Of a stretch of DNA of 11,252 bases, positions 5,402 through 11,252 are shown in pieces. Both the position numbers and the translations under genes were made by a program. The stretch is from Synechococcales cyanobacterium 340R_concoct_173_sub. GTDB lineage: Bacteria > Cyanobacteriota > Cyanobacteriia > Leptolyngbyales > Leptolyngbyaceae. Location of the stretch: assembly GCA_025354065.1 (NCBI GenBank), contig JANXNM010000276.1, forward strand, positions 1 to 11,252, read 5' to 3'. Each line of letters starts with the position of its first letter. Position 1 is the stretch's first letter. Under the pieces are notes generated by a model. It made no database searches. It worked only from the letters and a program-made list of their open reading frames with translations, and was not told the DNA's origin.

Positions 5402-7258
5402 ATGCAACCACCGATTCCGACTGGCACTGTCCTACAAAACCGCTATCGCTTAATCAATCTGCTCGGTCAGGGCGGCTTTGGTCGTACTTATCTGGTGGAA
5501 GATCAGGGCCGCTTTAATGAATTATGTGCTCTCAAAGAGCTTACACCACAGCAAACAGGGTATGCCCTAGGCAAATCAAAAGAACTTTTCCAGCGCGAGG
5601 CTCAGATTCTTTATCAAATTGAACATCCCCAGATTCCGAAGTTTCGGGCGATGTTTGAGGAAGATCAGCGATTGTTTTTAGCTCAAGATTTTGTTGAAGG
5701 TAAGACTTACCGCGAGATTTTGGACGATCGTAAGAGTCGAGGATTTGTTTTCTCAGAACAGGAAGTTGTGCAATTAATGCAGCAAGTCCTTCCAGTACTG
5801 TCGTATCTTCATGGAAAAGGAATTATTCACCGCGATATTGCGCCGGACAATATGATTCTGCGCGATGCAGATAAACTCCCGGTCCTTATTGATTTTGGTG
5901 TTGTCAAGGAAATAGCAACTCGTATTCAGCAAAGCGGCACAGCCCACCCTGCAACGACGGTCGGTAAGCTAGGCTATGCGCCTATTGAACAAATGCAAAC
6001 GGGCAATGCCTATCCCAATAGTGACCTTTATGCCTTGGCCGTGTCGGCAATTGTGCTGTTGACTGGACGCGAACCCCAAGAAGTCTTAGATGACAACACG
6101 ATGACCTGGACTTGGCAGCGTTGGTGTCAGGTGTCGCCGGGATTTGCCCAAGTGATTAACCGAATGCTCAGCATTACGCCAAATCAGCGCTATGTCTCAG
6201 CGACCGCCGTAGAGCAAGCCTTGGCTGGTCGTTCCAGTGTAAGTGTCCAGCAAACGATCGCGCCGAATGAATCACCCAATTCACGGTCTCGACCTGTGAT
6301 CCCGTCATCTATGGCAACTATTGCGGTGATCCACGACAATGATGAGAGCTTAGAGCCTCGGCCTGGGAAACGATCGCCCAATGCTATTCCTGAACGCACA
6401 ACGCTATGGGACGATCCCTGGGCGATTGCATTAATCGGCATCGGGTTGGCGACGTTGGCTGGGATCGGAATTTGGGCCTTGGGTCGTCCATCTAAACCTG
6501 AAATCATCGCGTCACCTGAAGTCACCGTTGCCCCGATCGCGACTCCCACTCCTACCATTAAACCCACTCCTAAACCCAGCGTCAAACCCTCTGAAATTAG
6601 CGAGAGCCTAGACATCACACCAGGCAAACCCACTAGCCGCAGTGGAAAATTGACCGCGAATCAAACCCTGACCCTCAACTTTGCGGCCAAACAAGGTCAA
6701 ACCTTAGATGCGGCCATTAGTGGTGAAGGCGTGCTGATGACCTTAACTCGTCCTGATGGGCAACTATTGGGCGATCGGGCAAAGCGAGTTCCAAGTTGGA
6801 TGGGTGAACTGCCATTGACTGGTGATTATAGTGTTCAGCTTAAAACCGTTAGAGATGTCGAAAAATCGGATTACAAAATTGATTTAAAACTCACCGATCC
6901 GGTTAAACCAACCCCGACCCCAACCCCAACCCCAACTCCGACTCCTCTCACACCAATACCAAATCCGGGAAATCCAGAGCGTGTTTTATTCCTCCCCAGT
7001 ACAACGACAAGCGTGATCTCAGGTAGCGCTAATGGCCAACAAATCAAACGCTATATTATCGAAGCGAAAGCCGGACAGTCAATGGAAATCACGCTTCAGG
7101 GTGCGAAATTTAATATTATCGGTCCATCCGGCAATCCCGTTCCTGACGCAAGCAATCGATCGGCGTGGCGTGGATTCCAGTTGCCAGTTGGCGACTATCA
7201 AGTTGAGATTGTCACCCCAACCCCGGCAGACTACACTCTCTCTGTGACGGTTCAATAG
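5402..7258 (+). CDS. Membrane-anchored Ser/Thr protein kinase with two C-terminal PPC-like domains
   Basis: A 618-residue Hanks-type kinase. The kinase domain spans about 14-275: glycine loop GQGGFGRTYLV (22-32), ATP-anchoring Lys K45, Glu E66, catalytic loop HRDIAPDN (143-150; D145 and N150 present), DFG (164-166), D208 in SDLYALA and R263. Alanine (A147) replaces the usual Lys of HRDxK, and GYAPIEQ stands where APE is expected. A juxtamembrane linker (280-338) leads to a membrane segment at about 340-360. Outside the membrane follow a Thr/Pro linker and two related beta-rich domains (about 402-497 and 528-618), each ending in a GDYxV strand, joined by a (PT)6P tract (503-515). The outer domains resemble pre-peptidase C-terminal (PPC) domains and may sense an extracytoplasmic ligand. 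No Shine-Dalgarno is visible at the ATG. bioD follows after 34 bp. The substrate is unknown. Confidence 0.9.
   Translation: MQPPIPTGTVLQNRYRLINLLGQGGFGRTYLVEDQGRFNELCALKELTPQQTGYALGKSKELFQREAQILYQIEHPQIPKFRAMFEEDQRLFLAQDFVEGKTYREILDDRKSRGFVFSEQEVVQLMQQVLPVLSYLHGKGIIHRDIAPDNMILRDADKLPVLIDFGVVKEIATRIQQSGTAHPATTVGKLGYAPIEQMQTGNAYPNSDLYALAVSAIVLLTGREPQEVLDDNTMTWTWQRWCQVSPGFAQVINRMLSITPNQRYVSATAVEQALAGRSSVSVQQTIAPNESPNSRSRPVIPSSMATIAVIHDNDESLEPRPGKRSPNAIPERTTLWDDPWAIALIGIGLATLAGIGIWALGRPSKPEIIASPEVTVAPIATPTPTIKPTPKPSVKPSEISESLDITPGKPTSRSGKLTANQTLTLNFAAKQGQTLDAAISGEGVLMTLTRPDGQLLGDRAKRVPSWMGELPLTGDYSVQLKTVRDVEKSDYKIDLKLTDPVKPTPTPTPTPTPTPLTPIPNPGNPERVLFLPSTTTSVISGSANGQQIKRYIIEAKAGQSMEITLQGAKFNIIGPSGNPVPDASNRSAWRGFQLPVGDYQVEIVTPTPADYTLSVTVQ
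6908..6946 (+). repeat. Pro-Thr codon microsatellite in the kinase linker
   Basis: A run of alternating Pro and Thr codons (mainly CCA/CCG and ACC) encodes (PT)6P, residues 503-515, between the two outer domains of the kinase. The near-perfect six-base repeat in the middle (ACCCCA units) is prone to slippage. A change by whole six-base units would only lengthen or shorten the linker. Confidence 0.8.
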
Positions 7259-7292
7259 ATCGCGTTTTAACGTTACGAATTCATTTAACTAG

Positions 7293-7985
7293 ATGGATAT
7301 GCCTTCACTTTTTGTCGTCGGAACGGATACGGATGCAGGTAAAACAGTACTGGTAACGGCATTGTTCGCTTATTGTCAAAAATATGTGCCGAATCGATCG
7401 GTGGCCCTACTCAAACCCATACAATCTGGGAGCGGCGATCGGGAACTCTACCAGCGGCTGTTTAAACTCAGTCAGACTATCGATGAAATTAATCCCCTTT
7501 ATTTCACAGCGCCTTTGGCCCCACCTATTGCAGCAGCCCAAGAGCAACGGCATGTCGAAATTGAGCGGGCCTGGATAAGCTATCAATCTCTAACTCAGCG
7601 TTATGACTGGGTTTTGGTGGAAGGGGCCGGGAGTCTTGGCTCTCCCATGACTGGGCAGACGACTGGGGCAGACATTGCGGCGGATTGGCGGCTACGCATC
7701 ATCATTGTTGTGCCTGTCAAACTCGGGGCGATCGGGCAAGTGGTGGCGGCGGTAGCACTTGCCGAACGATCGAACCTCCAGATCTTAGGCATTGTCCGCA
7801 GTTGTCTTGTTCCTTGTACCGATCAGGAGATTGAGAATTGGGCCAGTCAAGATTTAATTGAAACCTTAACCGGAATTCAGGTCTTGGGGACATTACCATA
7901 TTTAGCCGATTCAGAAGATATAGCAGCTCTAGCTCAAGCGGCATCTAACTTAGATTTAGAACTCTTGATGCCGGGACTCACATAA
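7293..7985 (+). CDS. bioD: Dethiobiotin synthetase
   Basis: A 230-residue ATP-dependent enzyme of biotin synthesis that closes the ureido ring of 7,8-diaminopelargonic acid with CO2 to form dethiobiotin. The P-loop GTDTDAGKT lies at 10-18, KPIQSG at 41-46 (K41 matches the family's substrate-site Lys), and EGAGSLGSPMTG at 110-121 matches the VEGAGG motif. PVKLGAIGQV (141-150) and GIVRSC further on are also typical. Length and order are normal. The ATG at 7293 is used; an ATG two codons later (7299) is possible. No strong Shine-Dalgarno is visible. No other biotin gene is present in the window. It sits 34 bp after the kinase gene and may be read from the same transcript, then converges on crtB over a hairpin. 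Confidence 0.95.
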   Translation: MDMPSLFVVGTDTDAGKTVLVTALFAYCQKYVPNRSVALLKPIQSGSGDRELYQRLFKLSQTIDEINPLYFTAPLAPPIAAAQEQRHVEIERAWISYQSLTQRYDWVLVEGAGSLGSPMTGQTTGADIAADWRLRIIIVVPVKLGAIGQVVAAVALAERSNLQILGIVRSCLVPCTDQEIENWASQDLIETLTGIQVLGTLPYLADSEDIAALAQAASNLDLELLMPGLT

Positions 7986-8022
7986 TCCAATCTCAGTATC
8001 CAAGCTGCGTGAACTTAACCTT

Positions 8023-8060
8023 AATAGCCCTCAGATCAACCGTTTAATCTGAAGGCTATT
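8023..8060. terminator. Shared hairpin between convergent bioD and crtB
   Basis: AATAGCC-C-TCAGAT (8023-8036) pairs with ATCTGA-A-GGCTATT (8047-8060) around a 10-nt loop. Read on the minus strand (crtB side) the one mismatch becomes a G-U pair, giving a 14-bp stem, but no U-run follows. Read on the plus strand (bioD side) the stem has one C-A mismatch and is followed by TTTAATTG. It probably marks the end of both transcripts; its strength as an intrinsic terminator is uncertain. Confidence 0.55.
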
Positions 8061-8079
8061 TAATTGAATATAATTATTT

Positions 8080-9012
8080 CTACAGAACTTTTGCGCGCAT
8101 TAATGCCACTGGAAGTGCTGCTAGCTTACGACGGGTTGACACATAGGCTCGCTTGTTGAATACGTCGTATCCATTGCGCTCGATCGCACCCAAAATCCAA
8201 CTGTAGGTCATGGATGCTGCCCAAACAGGCCACCGAGCATCTTCATTTAAATACGAAATTCCTCGATCGGCCTCCACAAAGACCTGACGTGCCCGATCGA
8301 TTTGGAACTTCATTAATGCCCGCCAGCGATCGTCCACCACGCCATTCAGTAAATCTTTTTCAGAATAATTAAATCGATCTAAATCTTCGAGGGGTAAGTA
8401 AATACGACCGCGTTCACGATCTTCACCGACATCCCGCAAAATATTGGTCAACTGATTAGCGACCCCAAGGGCAACGGCTTCCTTTTCAGGGAGATAGGGC
8501 GGTCGGTAGCGATTCCAAGGCGCATTCATGCTGGAATCATCAATCCCCATAATGGTCGTGGACATCAATCCGACAGTGCCAGCAACCCGATAACAATAAA
8601 GTTCTAGTTCTTCGTAGGTCTCGTAACGATTGCGGTAAAGATCCATCCGCTGACCTTCAATCATCTCGCGAAATGGCTGAATGTCTAGGTCATAACGCTC
8701 TAAGGTATCCACCAAAGCAACATCAAAATCGTCGTGCGGCTTCCCTCGGAATAGGTCATCCAAACGATCGCCCCAGTCATCAAGGGTCGCATTAGTCGTA
8801 TTACCTGCATCATCTCCGTCCACCAACTCATCGGTTCGGCGACACCAGACATAAATAGCCCAGATCGCCCGCCGTTTCGGGGCAGACATCAACATTGTTG
8901 ACAAATAAAAACTCTTAGCAAAGTCTGCGGTGACCTGACGGCAGGACTCGTAAGCGGTCTCAACAGACGCTAAAGATTTTTTCACACGCGAGGATTCAGG
9001 CAATTGCAGCAT
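8080..9012 (-). CDS. crtB: Phytoene synthase
   Basis: A 310-residue enzyme that condenses two geranylgeranyl diphosphates to phytoene, the first committed step to carotenoids. Both aspartate-rich motifs of the squalene/phytoene synthase family are present: DELVD (61-65) and the DxxxD of DVGED (194-198) within QLTNILRDVGEDRERGR. AKSFYLSTMLM near the N-terminus, RRAIWAIYVWCRRTDE and YCYRVAGTVGLMS (139-151) are also typical. I chose the ATG at 9012 because cyanobacterial homologues, as I recall them, begin MLQLP; an upstream TTG at 9039 would add nine unconserved residues. In many cyanobacteria crtB directly follows the phytoene desaturase gene crtP; here the next gene upstream on this strand is tRNA-His, so crtB stands alone with its own promoter. 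Confidence 0.96.
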   Translation of the reverse strand: MLQLPESSRVKKSLASVETAYESCRQVTADFAKSFYLSTMLMSAPKRRAIWAIYVWCRRTDELVDGDDAGNTTNATLDDWGDRLDDLFRGKPHDDFDVALVDTLERYDLDIQPFREMIEGQRMDLYRNRYETYEELELYCYRVAGTVGLMSTTIMGIDDSSMNAPWNRYRPPYLPEKEAVALGVANQLTNILRDVGEDRERGRIYLPLEDLDRFNYSEKDLLNGVVDDRWRALMKFQIDRARQVFVEADRGISYLNEDARWPVWAASMTYSWILGAIERNGYDVFNKRAYVSTRRKLAALPVALMRAKVL

Positions 9013-9335
9013 TCCAATCCAGTGGGGAAAGTTAAGCAAAAAATAGTCAATTCATCATCTCATGAATTCTACAAGGAAGGCAGTAAGATGTGTATTGATA
9101 CAACGAAGTCAGATAAATAGGCTTGATAAACAGCTTTTTTATCACCAAAGCCACTAAGAGTCTACTCGGAAGCCTAAACTAAGCTTGTCCATATTATACG
9201 TTACAAGTTATTACAAGCAACTTTAAGGCTATGAATAAACAACATCTAGACTTCTAAATGCCCCAGGTTAGCTTTAAAGAATTTAAAGCAAGACGACTCT
9301 GTAGAGACTATCCAGTTATTTAGAGTATCTAATAC
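9013..9335 (-). promoter_or_regulatory. Leader and upstream region of crtB
   Basis: About 320 bp without a gene between crtB and the tRNA-His terminator. It holds the probable crtB promoter (9193-9220) and a leader of about 175 nt. A short dyad, TGTATTGATACA (9091-9102; TGTAT/ATACA around TG), lies in the leader and could be an operator. I recognise no known riboswitch. Confidence 0.45.
9193..9220 (-). promoter_or_regulatory. Probable crtB promoter
   Basis: On the minus strand, TATAAT (9198-9193) is a perfect -10 hexamer, and TTGCTT (9220-9215) is a partial -35 at 16-bp spacing. Transcription would start near 9187. On the plus strand the motif TTACAAG occurs at 9201-9207 and 9211-9217, exactly 10 bp apart, inside the spacer and overlapping the -35. 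A regulator binding there would compete with RNA polymerase. The promoter call rests on sequence match only. Confidence 0.5.
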
Positions 9336-9367
9336 AAAAAAGAACCAAGCCAATGCCTGATTCTTTT
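9336..9367 (-). terminator. Intrinsic terminator of tRNA-His
   Basis: On the minus strand AAAAGAATCAGGC (9367-9355) pairs over 13 bp with GCTTGGTTCTTTT (9350-9338), counting two G-U pairs, around the 4-nt loop ATTG. The stem runs directly into a T-run. It begins 24 bp after the tRNA 3' end, which makes the tRNA gene a one-gene transcript separate from crtB. Confidence 0.8.
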
Positions 9368-9391
9368 CTGAGGATACTTTCTACTGATGAG

Positions 9392-9465
9392 GGCGAGCGA
9401 GGGGACTTGAACCCCCGGATGGCGGCACCACAAGCCGCTGCCTTAACCACTTGGCGACGCCCGCC
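9392..9465 (-). tRNA. tRNA-His (anticodon GTG)
   Basis: The complement strand folds into a full cloverleaf. The acceptor is GCGGGCG/CGCTCGC with one G-U pair, preceded by an encoded G(-1) opposite the discriminator C73, the identity mark of bacterial tRNA-His. The D-arm is GCC/GGC with loop AAGTGGTTAA. The anticodon arm is GCGGC/GCCGC with loop TTGTGGT, giving anticodon GTG. The T-arm is GGGGG/CCCCT with loop TTCAAGT. The 3' CCA is not encoded (CTC follows C73), so it must be added by nucleotidyltransferase. It has its own promoter and terminator. Confidence 0.97.
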
Positions 9466-9479
9466 ATGGCACTTATAAT

Positions 9480-9508
9480 AATATACCGTAATGGCTGTGA
9501 TTTGGGAA
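9480..9508 (-). promoter_or_regulatory. Probable promoter of tRNA-His
   Basis: On the minus strand TTCCCA (9508-9503; 4 of 6 matches to TTGACA) and TATATT (9485-9480; 5 of 6 to TATAAT) are separated by 17 bp. Transcription would start near 9473, about 8 nt before the mature tRNA 5' end, a spacing that suits RNase P processing. Confidence 0.5.
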
Positions 9509-9594
9509 TGCCCTGTTCAAGTTTTTTGCTGATACTGTATATGAGAACAGATTGTAACGATCGCTGATTTTGCCGTTGGCCGTGAGAATACACT

Positions 9595-9996
9595 ATGAAA
9601 GGATGTCTCTGGAGACTGGGGTTAACGATCGGGGTAGGTGCGCTGGGTGCATTAATGGTTTCGACGAACCCTAGCCCGGACGAGTTTGAGGCTTATGCGT
9701 TGGAGCAGATGAAAACTGAACTCTGTAAGCAGGTTCCAGCAGGATTTGGGAAAGAATGTCCTGGGTTTTTAGAGCAGAATAAAGTATCGGTTAAGAAAAT
9801 GATTCGGGAAAATACCCAACGTCGTGATTATTATCTCTTCAGTCGTTATCAAACCAGTTTATCCTTGCGATCGGTGTTGCCCCAAGACGTAATGCCATTT
9901 TTGTCTTTAATGCCGATTCCTACGGGGTACGATTTAGAAACCATTGGAATATTTGGTAATTTTTATACTTATCAGGCTCAGTCGAAGCAGCCTTAG
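9595..9996 (+). CDS. DUF4359 family protein, membrane-anchored or secreted
   Basis: A 133-residue protein of unknown function. Residues 1-22 carry positive charges followed by a glycine/alanine-rich hydrophobic stretch (LGLTIGVGALGALMV), consistent with a signal anchor or signal peptide. Directly after it comes TNPSPDEFEAYALEQM, which matches the NPS-x-x-x-(F/Y)-x-x-(Y/F)-A opening I associate with DUF4359, a family common in cyanobacteria. Cysteines at 44 and 55 could form a disulfide outside the cytoplasm. The C-terminus ends with a GIFGNFYTY stretch, also recalled for the family. The ATG at 9595 lacks a strong Shine-Dalgarno. trpD starts 27 bp after its stop. No function can be given. Confidence 0.75.
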   Translation: MKGCLWRLGLTIGVGALGALMVSTNPSPDEFEAYALEQMKTELCKQVPAGFGKECPGFLEQNKVSVKKMIRENTQRRDYYLFSRYQTSLSLRSVLPQDVMPFLSLMPIPTGYDLETIGIFGNFYTYQAQSKQP

Positions 9997-10023
9997 TCAT
10001 TTGCATTTACTCCTATATTTACT

Positions 10024-11088
10024 ATGGACTCCTCGAACATGAATTTTGCCTCTTCTGAAGATCTAGCTCAACAGGATTGGTCTGGACTATTGCGGCAGAT
10101 TGTGGCGGGAGAATCGCTTCAGGTCGAGCAGGCGAGTTTGCTGATGCAGGGTTGGCTAGCGGAGACTATTGATCCATTGCTGTCTGGGGCAATTTTGATG
10201 GCCCTGAATGGAAAGGGGTTTTCAGGTGTGGAATTGGCAGGTATGGCGAGAGTGCTGAAGTCGCTATCGTCCGGGAGTCCCACGGTTCACAAGGTTCCGG
10301 TAGTGGATACCTGTGGCACGGGGGGGGATGGTGCCGATACGTTTAACATTTCAACAGCGGTAGCCTTTGTAGTGTCGGCAGCGGGGGTGAAGGTTGCGAA
10401 ACATGGTGGCCGATCGTCGTCTAGTCGGGTGGGTTCGGCGGATGTACTTGAAGCGTTGGGGGTGAATTTTGCAGCGCCTCCCTCTCGAATTCGATCGGCC
10501 CTTGAAGATGTGGGGGTAACATTTTTGTTTGCGCCCGGTTGGCATCCAGCAATGAAGGCGGTGGTGGGGATGCGGAAGGCGCTAAAGATTCGGACTGTTT
10601 TTAATTTATTGGGTCCGTTGGTAAATCCGATGAATCCGACGGGGCAAGTGATTGGGGTTTCGGATCCGAGATTGTTGCAACCGATCGCCGAAGCCTTGGG
10701 ATTGCTTGGGGTCGATCGCGCTGTCGTGGTCTATGGCCGAGAGGGGTTAGATGAGGCTTGTCTAGGAGATCTGAATGATTTTGCGATTTTACGATCGGGC
10801 CAAGTTACGTTGGAAACCCATGATCCTCGCGGGGCGGGATTAGCACTTTCGACCATTGCCGATCTAAAGGGCGGGGATGTGGAAGAAAATAAAGCGATTT
10901 TACGATCGGTGCTTCAGGGAAAAGGCACAACTGCCCAAATGGATGCTGTGGCGTTGAATGCGGCGTTGGTGTTGACGGTGGGCGATCGGGTGGCGGAAGT
11001 GGCAGAGGGGGTTGAATTGGCTCGATCGGTTTTACGAAGTGGTGCGGGTTGGGAAAAGCTGGAGGCGTTGGTTGCTTATTTAAATTGA
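10024..11088 (+). CDS. trpD: Anthranilate phosphoribosyltransferase
   Basis: A 354-residue enzyme of tryptophan synthesis that joins anthranilate to PRPP, giving N-phosphoribosylanthranilate. The PRPP-binding GTGGD is at 98-102, within [32 protein letters not shown] (126-140) corresponds to the conserved KHGNRSxSS motif; here Gly (129) replaces the usual Asn. [18 protein letters not shown] (174-191) and [10 protein letters not shown] (193-202) are typical. GREGLDE (238-244) includes the Asp-Glu pair used for the second metal. The length is normal. The ATG at 10024 has no clear Shine-Dalgarno, and an in-frame ATG at 10039 is possible. No other trp gene is nearby. The Asn-to-Gly change leaves a small chance that this is a TrpD paralogue with altered acceptor use. 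Confidence 0.93.
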   Translation: MDSSNMNFASSEDLAQQDWSGLLRQIVAGESLQVEQASLLMQGWLAETIDPLLSGAILMALNGKGFSGVELAGMARVLKSLSSGSPTVHKVPVVDTCGTGGDGADTFNISTAVAFVVSAAGVKVAKHGGRSSSSRVGSADVLEALGVNFAAPPSRIRSALEDVGVTFLFAPGWHPAMKAVVGMRKALKIRTVFNLLGPLVNPMNPTGQVIGVSDPRLLQPIAEALGLLGVDRAVVVYGREGLDEACLGDLNDFAILRSGQVTLETHDPRGAGLALSTIADLKGGDVEENKAILRSVLQGKGTTAQMDAVALNAALVLTVGDRVAEVAEGVELARSVLRSGAGWEKLEALVAYLN

Positions 11089-11150
11089 GGGATAGTGGGC
11101 AAAAATATCAGCGATCGGGTCACTATGCTTAAATTTCAGGAATCAAAACG

Positions 11151-11221
11151 AATTCAAAATGCGGTTCAACACAAGAATTTGAATTGAGCGCACAAGGTAT
11201 GATAGATGAAACTTTGAACCG
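11151..11221. repeat. Two interlocking 8-bp inverted repeats after trpD
   Basis: AATTCAAA (11151-11158) pairs with TTTGAATT (11178-11185). CGGTTCAA (11162-11169), inside the loop of that hairpin, pairs with TTGAACCG (11214-11221). As RNA this is a pseudoknot topology; as DNA it could be two overlapping operator dyads. No gene of plausible size starts before the window ends, so it may belong to the leader of the next gene or to the end of the trpD transcript. Confidence 0.45.
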
Positions 11222-11252
11222 AGTTCTGAACCCAGTATAGGTATTGTTGTGT

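Noticed and set aside
9392..9465. tRNA-His as an integration site for a mobile element
   Set aside because: No integrase, no repeated tRNA 3' fragment and no foreign-looking genes are visible nearby.
9381..9593. A minus-strand open frame of 70 codons
   Set aside because: It runs through the tRNA-His gene and its promoter; it is a shadow frame.
11092..11126. ATAGTG/CACTAT inverted repeat as the trpD terminator
   Set aside because: Only 6 bp of stem around a 23-nt loop and no U-run follows.
11125..11187. A 20-codon ATG frame after trpD
   Set aside because: Too short, no Shine-Dalgarno, and it overlaps the interlocking repeats; probably chance.

Overview
The window looks like a chromosomal segment of a cyanobacterium. 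The hexamer CGATCG, the core of the cyanobacterial HIP1 element, occurs several dozen times on a hand scan (about 3 expected by chance). The gene set fits: a crtB-type phytoene synthase, a cyanobacterial-style PRPP synthetase beginning MIRSATL, a Ser/Thr kinase with a transmembrane segment and C-terminal beta-domains, a DUF4359 protein and a His tRNA without encoded CCA. I see no transposase, integrase, CRISPR array or phage gene. I cannot name the genus from sequence alone.

Layout. Positions 1-682 are AT-rich and without a convincing gene, but hold several inverted repeats and a perfect 14-bp tandem duplication. Two same-strand genes follow, a TonB-C-terminal-domain protein (683-1834) and a dynamin/Era-like GTPase with a DUF697-type C-terminus (1882-3267). 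They converge on prs (4410-3415, minus) with a strong shared hairpin terminator between them. A 401-bp divergent intergenic region separates prs from yqeY (4812-5267). Then come a membrane-anchored Ser/Thr protein kinase with two tandem PPC-like domains (5402-7258) and bioD (7293-7985), both plus strand. bioD converges on crtB (9012-8080, minus), again over a hairpin. Upstream of crtB on the same strand lies tRNA-His(GTG) (9465-9392) with its own promoter and intrinsic terminator. crtB has a separate likely promoter (TATAAT at 9198-9193) and a leader of roughly 175 nt. Last come a small DUF4359 membrane or secreted protein (9595-9996) and trpD (10024-11088), then 164 nt with two interlocking inverted repeats.

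How the genes relate. They are mostly housekeeping functions from unrelated pathways: PRPP synthesis, tryptophan, biotin and carotenoid biosynthesis, tRNA, kinase signalling and envelope functions. Prs makes the PRPP that TrpD uses, but nothing in the layout couples them. The only gene pairs close enough to be co-transcribed are TonB-like/GTPase (47 bp apart), kinase/bioD (34 bp) and DUF4359/trpD (27 bp).

I do not see a clear new multi-gene system. The items most worth a second look are: the Asn-to-Gly change in the conserved KHGNR motif of TrpD; the HRDIAPDN catalytic loop and duplicated extracytoplasmic domains of the kinase; the crtB promoter with two TTACAAG repeats one helical turn apart; the TonB-like/GTPase pair; and the pseudoknot-like repeat arrangement after trpD.
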